64,000 bases of DNA from Flavobacterium sinopsychrotolerans (GTDB lineage Bacteria; Bacteroidota; Bacteroidia; Flavobacteriales; Flavobacteriaceae), in contig NZ_FODN01000002.1 of the NCBI RefSeq assembly GCF_900110375.1, forward strand, positions 385,086-449,085. The letters are read 5' to 3'. Positions within the stretch are counted from its first letter, which is position 1, and each line of letters begins with the position of its first letter. A model generated the notes under the pieces. The model saw nothing but the letters and a program-made list of their open reading frames with translations, ran no database searches and had not been told where the DNA came from. A program made the position numbers and the translations under genes. This document shows, piece by piece, positions 34,663-42,359 of this stretch.

Positions 34663-35844
34663 TTATGATATTTTGGTGCAAATTAAAACAATTTTATGAT
34701 TATTTTCATCAGTTGTAAAAAAACAATATACATTTCCACCATCTTTTATTTTCCATTTTTTTCGAATACTTTCTACACTGTCAGGAAAATTACGTGTTGT
34801 AATATTTGCTTGAGTATTTTCTAAATAGGATTTCATTTCGGGTTTGTTATAAGGGAATGAATTTTGAATATGAAAAATACGTCCCGGGAAGGGTATAAGA
34901 TCAGTCGAAGTGTATAAATGGGAATGTTTGTGTAGTTTATTTAAATTGTATAAGGAACTCACTTCATCGAATCCGCCTGATTTCATGATAGCGCTATTGG
35001 GTTCGTATAAATACTTTTGAGGCAAACTGAAGTTTGGCAATGTAGAATTATCGTTCAAAATAAAATCAAATGTTTCCAATTTTTCTTTTACGATATTAAC
35101 GGTTTTGATATGTACATTTCCAAAATAATCTTTGTGCAATTCCCATAGTAATTCTTTTACTTCGTTTTCTAAAGCTACGATGTGAATGGTTTTCACGTGT
35201 TTCAATTCGGATAAACCCGCAGTAATATCAAGAAGCGGCGCAGTTTTTATAAGAACAGCGTCCGAATTATTAAAATATAAATCAAGATTTTCAGGAACAT
35301 TTGGTAAACAATCTTTAAGCAAGAACACTTTTCCTTTGGCATCATTCCGTCTGGAAGGATCAATATATATCCAGTCCCATTTTGTATTTAAAGTGTTTAA
35401 AGTGATTAAACTATCTCCTGGATAGCAATTGATATTTGGAGCATTTAATTGTTCAAAATTGTGTTTTACAACCGCTGATAGTTCTAAATTGATTTCGCAA
35501 TGGACAACATTTTTTATTTTTTTTGCAAAATAGTAATCGTCTACACCAAAACCTCCCGTCAAATCAATTAAACTATGTCCTGAAACTATTGAAGCTTTAT
35601 ATTGCGCTGTTTTTTCTGAAGATGTTTGTTCTATTGAGATTTTACTTGGATAAATAATATTTTTGGCAACAAACCAATTCGGTAATTTATCTTTTGCTTT
35701 TGATTTGGCTTCAATTTGATTCAAAATACGAATCCAATCCACATCTGGGAATGGATTTTTTTGTAGCGCCAATTTCGAAATGCTTTTACTAATATTAGAG
35801 TTGATAAATGTTTGTATTTCGGGATTTAGAATGATTAAATCCAA
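34663..35844 (-). CDS. SAM-dependent methyltransferase with THUMP-like domain
   Basis: A 393-residue cytoplasmic protein. The class I SAM-binding motif is SLIDLTGGFGVDDYYFA (about residues 92-108), followed by the acidic residue of HCEINLELS and the catalytic-loop-like DWIYIDPSRRN (about 156-166). The C-terminal part matches the THUMP-like domain of this family. Related proteins act on RNA, so an rRNA or tRNA methyltransferase role is likely; the target base is unknown. It sits 2 bases after the AI-2E gene. Confidence 0.8.
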   Translation of the reverse strand: MDLIILNPEIQTFINSNISKSISKLALQKNPFPDVDWIRILNQIEAKSKAKDKLPNWFVAKNIIYPSKISIEQTSSEKTAQYKASIVSGHSLIDLTGGFGVDDYYFAKKIKNVVHCEINLELSAVVKHNFEQLNAPNINCYPGDSLITLNTLNTKWDWIYIDPSRRNDAKGKVFLLKDCLPNVPENLDLYFNNSDAVLIKTAPLLDITAGLSELKHVKTIHIVALENEVKELLWELHKDYFGNVHIKTVNIVKEKLETFDFILNDNSTLPNFSLPQKYLYEPNSAIMKSGGFDEVSSLYNLNKLHKHSHLYTSTDLIPFPGRIFHIQNSFPYNKPEMKSYLENTQANITTRNFPDSVESIRKKWKIKDGGNVYCFFTTDENNHKIVLICTKIS

Positions 35845-35846
35845 AA

Positions 35847-36938
35847 TTAAATATCTTTAGTTAATAGCATGATAATTTTGTTTTCTGGGAAGAATTCTTT
35901 ACCCATAACCTTTATTATTGTGTAAAGAGGCACTGCTACTATCATTCCTAATATTCCAAAAAGGAAACCTGCAATCAGGATAACAAGAAATATTTCCAAC
36001 GGATGTGAGCTTACACTTTTTGAAAAAATGATGGGCTGTGATAAATTGTTATCGATAATTTGAACAATCCAAAAACCAATTAAAACATAAATGGTGGTTG
36101 GTAAAATTTCAGATTGGAAATCACTTCCCAGATTGCTTAACATGGTTAGAATTGCCGCTAAAAAGGACGCTATAAGTGGACCAATATATGGAATGATGTT
36201 TAGAACCGCACATAAGAAGGCTATAACAAGAGCATTTGGAACCCCAAAAATGAATAATACAATTAGGTATAAAAGGAATACAATGAATAATTGAAGTAAT
36301 AATCCAATGAAATAACGTGATAACAAGTGATTTATTTTTTCTAAGGAATTTAAAATTTGATCTTCATGGCTATTTGGGATTAGTTTTTTTATTCCTAAAA
36401 TGAACATTAATCGGTCTTTTAGAAAGAAGAAAGTAATGAATAGTACGGAACCTAATCCTACGCCCAAACTACTAATTGTGCCTAGAATTGTATTTAAGAA
36501 GTTAGGTATGAAATTAAAATTTATTTTAGAGGTAATGTTTGCTTCTTTTAAAACTTGTGCAGAATCAATTTGGTGATTGTCTAAAAACACAGTGATTTGA
36601 TTGATTAACTGGACTATGTTTTTTTCAATTTCAGCAGTGTTAAGAAGTGACAGGTTTTGCCCTTGCGATAAAATCAAAGGAACAAACATCATTATAAACC
36701 CGAATATGATTAGTATAAAAATAAACAAAGTTGCTATAGTTGCAAAAATATGCTTAAACTTTAATCGCTTTTTAAAAAAGTCTAAAATAGGATTTCCTAT
36801 TAATGTAAGTATGAATGATACAACAAGGTAAATCAATACGGATTGGATTTGATAAAAAAAGAACAAGACTAAACCACATAAAGTTAGTGTCAATAATGCT
36901 CTAAGAATCCCATTTGAAATGGTTTTTGATGTAATCAT
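35847..36938 (-). CDS. AI-2E family transporter, second member
   Basis: A 363-residue inner-membrane protein with the same plan as the product at 25191: N-terminal helices, a polar middle region with an amphipathic stretch, and the conserved NIIPYIGPLIASFLAA and DNNLSQPIIFSKSV motifs. Identity between the two is low outside these motifs, so the duplication is old. A near-consensus -7 box (TATATTTA, 36962-36955) precedes it. First gene of a three-gene operon. Confidence 0.85.
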   Translation of the reverse strand: MITSKTISNGILRALLTLTLCGLVLFFFYQIQSVLIYLVVSFILTLIGNPILDFFKKRLKFKHIFATIATLFIFILIIFGFIMMFVPLILSQGQNLSLLNTAEIEKNIVQLINQITVFLDNHQIDSAQVLKEANITSKINFNFIPNFLNTILGTISSLGVGLGSVLFITFFFLKDRLMFILGIKKLIPNSHEDQILNSLEKINHLLSRYFIGLLLQLFIVFLLYLIVLFIFGVPNALVIAFLCAVLNIIPYIGPLIASFLAAILTMLSNLGSDFQSEILPTTIYVLIGFWIVQIIDNNLSQPIIFSKSVSSHPLEIFLVILIAGFLFGILGMIVAVPLYTIIKVMGKEFFPENKIIMLLTKDI

Positions 36939-36962
36939 GTTTCTATTTTAGAATGTAAATAT

Positions 36963-36990
36963 AAAAAAAACTCGCTAACAAGTAGCGAGT
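36963..36990 (-). terminator. Terminator of the first M43 protease gene
   Basis: ACTCGCTA and TAGCGAGT form a perfect 8-bp stem with a 5-nt loop, then T7-T8 on the minus strand. Confidence 0.85.
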
Positions 36991-37017
36991 TTTAAATTCT
37001 AAAAAACTAAAAAAAAA

Positions 37018-37965
37018 TTATATTCCGAAACTTGCTCTTGATCCGCCAGAAACAAATAAAGCAGACATTCTTGATTTTTGACCATTAGAGAACATGTACA
37101 TTCCTCTGTCATCTGTATAATCCATATAGTTCATTGTCATTTCTACTGGAGTTCCAGTACAAGTACTGTAATGTGGATACGCTGGAACACCGTAGTTAGC
37201 AGTGTTGTGTGTAGGTGTATCAGAAACTAAATCACTTCCACAAGTTGCATCACCCCAAATGTGACGTAAGTTCATCCAGTGACCTACTTCGTGAGTAGCT
37301 GTTCTTCCTAAATTATATGGATATGTAGTTGTTCCAGTAGTTCCTATATATTTAGAGTCAATAGCTACACCATCTGTTGAAGATGATCCTCCAGGAAACT
37401 GAGCATATCCTAAAATTCCACCACCAATAGTACAAACCCAAAGATTTAATTTTGTAGTTGGAGATGTTGGAGCTAAACCGCCTGAAGTAGTTTTTTTCAT
37501 TGCATCTGTTGTTCCCCAAGATGTTTTAGTAGTTGATTTTCTAATTACTTGATCTAAAACAAAAGAGATACCTACGTTGGCCTTAACTCCAGAAAATAAT
37601 GAAGGAACACTAGTGAAATCGGAGTTAGCGGCGTTAAAGTCTTTGTTTAATACATCAATTTGGGACTGAATCTGCGCTAATGAAATGTTTTCGGCAGTAG
37701 TTCTGTAAAGAACATTTACAACTACAGGAATTTGAACTTTTCCGTTTACTAAACGAGCTGACGACATTGCTTTTTGTGTGAATGCTTCAATTTCGTTCAT
37801 TCTTAAGGCTAAAGTTGGATCAGCCTTCATTTGGGCAGCTAACACCTCTTGAGATGCGCAACCACGTTTTGTAACTGAATCAGCTGATGGAACAATTTCT
37901 GTTGTGTCATTTTGACAAGAAAAAAGCATCAATAATGCTACAGCAGATAAAAGAATTTTTTTCAT
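37018..37965 (-). CDS. M43-family zinc metalloprotease lipoprotein, copy A
   Basis: A 315-residue exported protease. Signal with lipobox LLMLFSCQND (Cys17). Residues 35-110 are a pro-region. The catalytic motif is HEVGHWMNLRHIWGD (about 223-237), the HExxHxxxxxH zinc site of metzincins, followed by the family's Met-turn MTMNYMDYTDD. These pappalysin/cytophagalysin-type proteases degrade external protein. The domain has no type IX secretion tail; it ends right after the catalytic fold. A nearly identical copy lies upstream at 38318. Confidence 0.9.
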   Translation of the reverse strand: MKKILLSAVALLMLFSCQNDTTEIVPSADSVTKRGCASQEVLAAQMKADPTLALRMNEIEAFTQKAMSSARLVNGKVQIPVVVNVLYRTTAENISLAQIQSQIDVLNKDFNAANSDFTSVPSLFSGVKANVGISFVLDQVIRKSTTKTSWGTTDAMKKTTSGGLAPTSPTTKLNLWVCTIGGGILGYAQFPGGSSSTDGVAIDSKYIGTTGTTTYPYNLGRTATHEVGHWMNLRHIWGDATCGSDLVSDTPTHNTANYGVPAYPHYSTCTGTPVEMTMNYMDYTDDRGMYMFSNGQKSRMSALFVSGGSRASFGI

Positions 37966-38007
37966 AATAAATTTGTTATAAATTAATAGTTTTGGTTAAT
38001 TAAGTAG

Positions 38008-38038
38008 CAATTTTATAACAATTTTTGATAATAACAAA
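38008..38038 (-). promoter_or_regulatory. Promoter of M43 copy A
   Basis: On the minus strand TTTG (38038-38035) and TAAAATTG (38015-38008) are 19 nt apart, close to the Bacteroidota -33/-7 consensus. The -7 region is conserved upstream of copy B. Confidence 0.5.
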
Positions 38039-38227
38039 TTTTTAAAACATTTATTTGAAAAATAATTTAAAAAAAAAGTTAAAATTATTTCTTTAGTATA
38101 AGAATAATGAAGGCTTCAGCTTTACTATTTTAAACTAAAGCAATATGCTGCTATAAAATAAAATTTATGGAGTTAATATCTTCCGTATGATTATGTCGAA
38201 AAATATAGTCATAGTGTTTTTAAATAA

Positions 38228-38302
38228 AAAAGAGACGACTTTTAGACTCCCCAAATAGTGTTTAACTTTTTGGGGCAGTTCATTTTAGGTCGCCTCTTTT
38301 TA
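38228..38302 (-). terminator. Long double-stem terminator of M43 copy B
   Basis: An outer stem (AAAAGAGGCGAC with GTCGTCTCTTTT) encloses an inner stem (CCCCAAA with TTTGGGG). On the minus strand it ends in T6. Confidence 0.75.
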
Positions 38303-38317
38303 TCGTTTGAAAGAAAA

Positions 38318-39265
38318 TTATATTCCGAAACCTGCTCTTGCTCCACCTGAAACAAAAATTGCAGCCATTCTTGATTTTTGTCCGTTAGAGAACATATACA
38401 TTCCTCTATCATCTGTGTAATCCATGTAGTTCATAGTCATTTCTACTGGAGTTCCAGTACAAGTGCTGTAATGTGGGTACGCTGGAACACCATAGTTAGC
38501 AGTGTTGTGTGTAGGTGTATCAGAAACTAAATCACTTCCACAAGTAGCATCTCCCCAAATGTGACGTAAGTTCATCCAGTGACCTACCTCGTGAGTAGCC
38601 GTTCTTCCTAAGTTATAAGGATAAGCACCTGATCCGGATAATCCAAAATATTTTGAATCGATTACAACACCATCAGTAGTTGTTGATCCTCCAGGAAATT
38701 GAGCATAACCTAAGATTCCTCCACCAATAGTACAAGCCCACATATTAAGTTTTGTTGTTGGTGAAGTAGGATCTAAACCTCCTTGTTTTGTTTTTTTCAT
38801 AGCATCTCTAGTTCCCCAAGATGTTTTAGTAGTAGATTTTCTATTTACTGTTTCTAAAACGAAAGTGATACCAACATTTGCAGCAACTCCAGAGAATAAA
38901 GCAGGAGTACTGCTGAAATCTGAATTAGTAGCATTAAAATCAGCATTTAATACATCAATTTGAGATTGAATTTGAGCATCAGTAATGTTTTCTGCAGCAG
39001 TTTTGTACAATACGTTTACTACAACAGGAATTTCAACTTTACCGTTTACTAAACGACCAGTTAGCATTGCTTTTTGAGTAAATGCTTCAATTTCGTTCAT
39101 TCTTAAAGCTAAAGTTGGGTCATCTTTCATTTGTGCTTCAAGAACTTCTTGAGAAGCACAACCGCGTTGAGTTATGGCACTGGCTTCTGGTGCTACTTCT
39201 GTTGTTTCATTTTGACAGGAGAAAAGCATCAATAATGCTACTGCAGATAAAAGGATTTTTTTCAT
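38318..39265 (-). CDS. M43-family zinc metalloprotease lipoprotein, copy B
   Basis: A 315-residue paralogue of the product at 37018, the same length with no gaps. The signal peptide is identical over its first 19 residues, and the last 85 residues, including HEVGHWMNLRHIWGD and the Met-turn, are nearly identical. The pro-region (about 25-115) and the loop around VVIDSKYFGLSGSGAYP differ more. Each copy has its own promoter and terminator. The uneven pattern suggests recent duplication with gene conversion or selection on the catalytic half. Confidence 0.9.
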   Translation of the reverse strand: MKKILLSAVALLMLFSCQNETTEVAPEASAITQRGCASQEVLEAQMKDDPTLALRMNEIEAFTQKAMLTGRLVNGKVEIPVVVNVLYKTAAENITDAQIQSQIDVLNADFNATNSDFSSTPALFSGVAANVGITFVLETVNRKSTTKTSWGTRDAMKKTKQGGLDPTSPTTKLNMWACTIGGGILGYAQFPGGSTTTDGVVIDSKYFGLSGSGAYPYNLGRTATHEVGHWMNLRHIWGDATCGSDLVSDTPTHNTANYGVPAYPHYSTCTGTPVEMTMNYMDYTDDRGMYMFSNGQKSRMAAIFVSGGARAGFGI

Positions 39266-39832
39266 AATAAATTTGTTATAAATTAATAGATTTGGTTAAT
39301 TATTTAACAATTTTATAACAAATTTTTCATAAAAAAAATTAATATTTAATTTTTTTTTAAAATAATTCCTAACCCTTACGTTTTACGGGTTTCCGTAAAA
39401 TTCAATAATTATAATTTTAAGTGTTTTCTGATAATAGAATTTTATTAAAATTCTAAAAAGCTTTTTTTTTAATTTTAATTAAGGAATTTATGATAGATTT
39501 TATCAAATTATGTTTAAAAACACTAATTTTAATGAGAAATAGTGATTTTTAAAATTTAGTAAATTAGTAATAAATCAGACTAATCAAGCTTAGGATAATT
39601 TAATAGTGCTGAAAAATTACGCTTATACATCCGTTGATTTTCAATAATTATTCATTTCACAACTGATTCATTCTTAATTTTATGTTAAAAAGTAGATTGT
39701 AAAATGACTTATGATTTGCTCATGAAATTTGATGGTATAGAAAGGAAAAGTTAGTAGAAATAGGAGAAAAAAAATTACAAAATAACCCTTTTAAATTTTA
39801 AAAAATTATATTTTATAATAGCCTGAAAGATA
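39266..39832. other. AT-rich intergenic region with an isolated palindrome
   Basis: About 570 bases with no open frame of note. It holds the promoter of M43 copy B (-7 box TAAAATTG at 39315-39308) and a perfect inverted repeat TTTTACGG-GTTT-CCGTAAAA (39381-39400). The remainder (39400-39800) is AT-rich with many A/T runs and nothing else I can identify. Confidence 0.5.
39381..39400. promoter_or_regulatory. Perfect 8-bp inverted repeat upstream of M43 copy B
   Basis: TTTTACGG and CCGTAAAA flank GTTT. It lies about 66 nt upstream of the copy B -7 box and lacks a T run on either strand, so it suits an operator better than a terminator. Copy A has no such element. Confidence 0.4.
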
Positions 39833-40471
39833 CTAATTGTTAAAAATATAGCTAATGATATTCGCTCCCATTTTTAATGCTTTTTCACGAATTGCTGTTG
39901 GATCGTTATTAACTTCCGGATCTTCCCAACCATCTCCTAAATCGCATTCGTAGGTGTACAGTAGAACGAGTTTATTTTCTATAAAAAGACCAAAGGCCTG
40001 AGGTCGTTTCCCATCGTGTTCGTGTATTTTTGGTAAACCAGCAGGAAATGAATAGGGTTTTTGGAAAATAGCATGATTCGCTGGAATTTCAACTAAGTCA
40101 TTATTGGGGAATATTTTTTTAATTTCTTTTTTGATATATTGGTCCATACCGTAATTATCGTCAATATGGAGAAATCCTCCGGCCAGTAAATAGTTTTTAA
40201 GATTACTTACTTCAGCATCATTAAAAACAACATTGCCATGACCAGTCAGGTGTACATAAGGATATGAAAATAAATCCGGACTCCCTGGTTCAACAGTTGC
40301 TGGCTTGGTTTTTATTTTGGTATTGATATTGGCATTACAATATTTTATCAAGTTTGGCAGTGAAGTTGGATTAGCATACCAATCGCCACCGCCACTGTAT
40401 TTTACCAATGCAATTTCTTGTGAAAACAAAGGTGTTGAAAGTATTAAAAGTAGATAAAATAGTTGCCTCAT
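39833..40471 (-). CDS. DUF4159 domain protein, exported
   Basis: A 212-residue protein with a signal peptide (residues 1-17, LSTPLFS). The body is a glutamine amidotransferase-like DUF4159 fold (YVHLTGHGNVVFNDAEVSNL, GGFLHIDDNYGMDQY, VLLYTYECDLGDGWED). The family often sits beside membrane-protein gene sets but has no known reaction. It ends the operon tsaD - rsmE - DUF4159, 17 bases after rsmE. Confidence 0.85.
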   Translation of the reverse strand: MRQLFYLLLILSTPLFSQEIALVKYSGGGDWYANPTSLPNLIKYCNANINTKIKTKPATVEPGSPDLFSYPYVHLTGHGNVVFNDAEVSNLKNYLLAGGFLHIDDNYGMDQYIKKEIKKIFPNNDLVEIPANHAIFQKPYSFPAGLPKIHEHDGKRPQAFGLFIENKLVLLYTYECDLGDGWEDPEVNNDPTAIREKALKMGANIISYIFNN

Positions 40472-40488
40472 AATTAAATTAGTTATTT

Positions 40489-41196
40489 TTAGTCCTCATT
40501 AACAAATACAACACTGTGACAGGCAACAATTGCAGCGGTTTCTGTTCGTAATCTAGTATTTCCCAATGAAACAGCTGCAAAGTCATTTTCTAGAGCTAAT
40601 GCAATTTCTTTTTCCGAAAAATCGCCTTCAGGACCTATCAGTATTGTAATATTTTCATTTGGTTTCAAAACGGATTTCAGTGTTCTTTTATCCGTTTCTT
40701 CGCAATGTGCAATCAGTTTTAAACCTTCATTTTTAAGTTTGACAAATTCCTTAAAGGTGATGGCCGGATTCAATTTAGGAAGATATAATTCATTGGATTG
40801 CTTCATTGCGGTCAATAAAATTTTATCAAATCGTTCGTTATTGATGACTTTCCGTTCCGAATGATCGCAAATAATGGGCGTGATTTCATGTATGCCAATT
40901 TCGGTTGCTTTCTCCAGAAACCATTCGTAGCGATCATTCATTTTAGTTGGCGCTACAGCCAGATGCAATCTAAATTTTGAAGGAGGTGCTTTTTCAAACG
41001 AAATAATTTTAACCGTGCATTTACTGTCTGAAGCCAGTGTGATTTCAGTTTTAAATAATAAGCCTAAACCATTGGTCACGAATAATATGTCGGTATCTTT
41101 TTTGCGTAATACTTTAATGATGTGTTTGCTTTCTTCTTTGTCAAAAGAAAAAACTTCAGTGGATTCCGTAATAGTCGGATTGTAAAATAATTGCAT
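40489..41196 (-). CDS. rsmE: 16S rRNA (uracil-1498-N3)-methyltransferase
   Basis: A 235-residue SPOUT-fold enzyme that methylates U1498 of 16S rRNA. Motifs: an N-terminal PUA-like part (SKHIIKVLRKK), EKATEIGIHEITPIICDHSE in the middle, and the knot region ILIGPEGDFSEKEI followed by LGNTRLRTETAAI. Length is normal. It starts 3 bases after the tsaD stop. Confidence 0.95.
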   Translation of the reverse strand: MQLFYNPTITESTEVFSFDKEESKHIIKVLRKKDTDILFVTNGLGLLFKTEITLASDSKCTVKIISFEKAPPSKFRLHLAVAPTKMNDRYEWFLEKATEIGIHEITPIICDHSERKVINNERFDKILLTAMKQSNELYLPKLNPAITFKEFVKLKNEGLKLIAHCEETDKRTLKSVLKPNENITILIGPEGDFSEKEIALALENDFAAVSLGNTRLRTETAAIVACHSVVFVNED

Positions 41197-41199
41197 AAT

Positions 41200-42222
41200 T
41201 TATAGTTGTATTCTTGCTTTAGAAACTACAGATGAAGTTTCAAATGTTTGCGTTAAAAATTTTTGGTAACCCACAATTCCAATCATTGCAGCATTATCAG
41301 TAGTATATTCAAATTTAGGAACAAAGGTTTTCCAACCGTATTTATTCTCAGCTTCTTTCAATGTATTTCTAATTCCAGAATTGGCGGAAACGCCTCCACC
41401 AATGGCAATTTGTTTTATTCCGGTTTCTTTTACGGCTAATTTTAATTTGTCCATCAAAATTTCAATAATCGTGTGTTGAATGGAAGCGCAAATGTCATTT
41501 AGGTTTTCGTCAACGAAATTTGGATTTTCTAATTTTTTCTTTTGGATAAAATATAAAATTGCCGTTTTTAATCCCGAAAAACTAAAATCTAAACCGGGAA
41601 CTTTTGGTTTGGTAAATGCAAATGCTTTTGGATTTCCCAGTTGCGCATATTTATCAATCAAAGGACCGCCTGGATAGGGAAGGCCTAAAATTTTTGCGCT
41701 TTTATCAAAAGCTTCTCCAACAGCATCATCAGTGGTTTCGCCAATCACAGTCATGTCAAAAAAGTTAGCAACTTTAATGATTTGAGTATGTCCGCCACTT
41801 ATGGTCAAAGCCAAAAAGGGAAAGCTAGGTTTATCAAAACCATCTTCCTCAATAAAATGGGCTAAAACATGTGCTTGCATGTGATTTACCGCGATCAATG
41901 GAATTTGCAAAGCAACGGCCATTGATTTAGCAAAAGAACTTCCTACCAAAAGGGAACCCATAAGTCCTGGGCCTTGTGTGAAAGCGATTGCTGATAACTG
42001 TTCTTTTTGTATATTTGCCTTGCGAAGCGCAGCATCAACGACAGGAACTATATTTTGTTGGTGCGCACGAGAGGCTAGCTCAGGAACTACACCACCATAT
42101 TGATTGTGAATCAGCTGATTTGCCACAACATTTGACAATACTTTATCGTTTTGTAAAATGGCAGCAGCAGTATCATCGCAGGAACTTTCGATGGCAAGAA
42201 TAAAAACCTCGGGATTTTGCAT
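41200..42222 (-). CDS. tsaD: tRNA N6-adenosine threonylcarbamoyltransferase
   Basis: A 340-residue ASKHA-fold enzyme that makes the t6A37 modification of tRNAs reading ANN codons, together with TsaB and TsaE. Motifs: ILAIESSCDDTAAAIL at the N-terminus, the metal-binding HMQAHVLAHF (about 110-119), LTISGGHTQI and GGVSANSGIR. I start at ATG 42222 (MQNPEV), as the 11 codons before it are not typical and lie in the leader. First gene of its operon. Confidence 0.96.
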   Translation of the reverse strand: MQNPEVFILAIESSCDDTAAAILQNDKVLSNVVANQLIHNQYGGVVPELASRAHQQNIVPVVDAALRKANIQKEQLSAIAFTQGPGLMGSLLVGSSFAKSMAVALQIPLIAVNHMQAHVLAHFIEEDGFDKPSFPFLALTISGGHTQIIKVANFFDMTVIGETTDDAVGEAFDKSAKILGLPYPGGPLIDKYAQLGNPKAFAFTKPKVPGLDFSFSGLKTAILYFIQKKKLENPNFVDENLNDICASIQHTIIEILMDKLKLAVKETGIKQIAIGGGVSANSGIRNTLKEAENKYGWKTFVPKFEYTTDNAAMIGIVGYQKFLTQTFETSSVVSKARIQL

Positions 42223-42243
42223 AAAAAGGCATAAATTTTGAAT

Positions 42244-42292
42244 TACATTTGACAAGTCGATTTTAAAAATCTTTTTGTAAAAGCCAAAATTA
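42244..42292. promoter_or_regulatory. Divergent promoters of tsaD and tamB
   Basis: TACATTTG (42244-42251, plus strand, toward tamB) and TAATTTTG (42292-42285, minus strand, toward tsaD) both match TAnnTTTG fully. The two transcription units would overlap at their 5' ends by about 20 nt. Confidence 0.45.
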
Positions 42293-42359
42293 GAGAATTT
42301 TTATTAAAGGTGCTTGTGTTTCCAATGGCAAAATGAAATTTTAGAACATTAAATAATAT

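Larger units (their letters stand above)
37966..38317. other. Spacer between the two M43 genes: promoter of copy A, terminator of copy B
   Basis: About 350 bases. The first 45 bases (37966-38010) are almost the same as those upstream of copy B. The middle (38040-38225) is AT-rich with nothing recognisable. The promoter and the terminator are listed separately. Confidence 0.6.
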
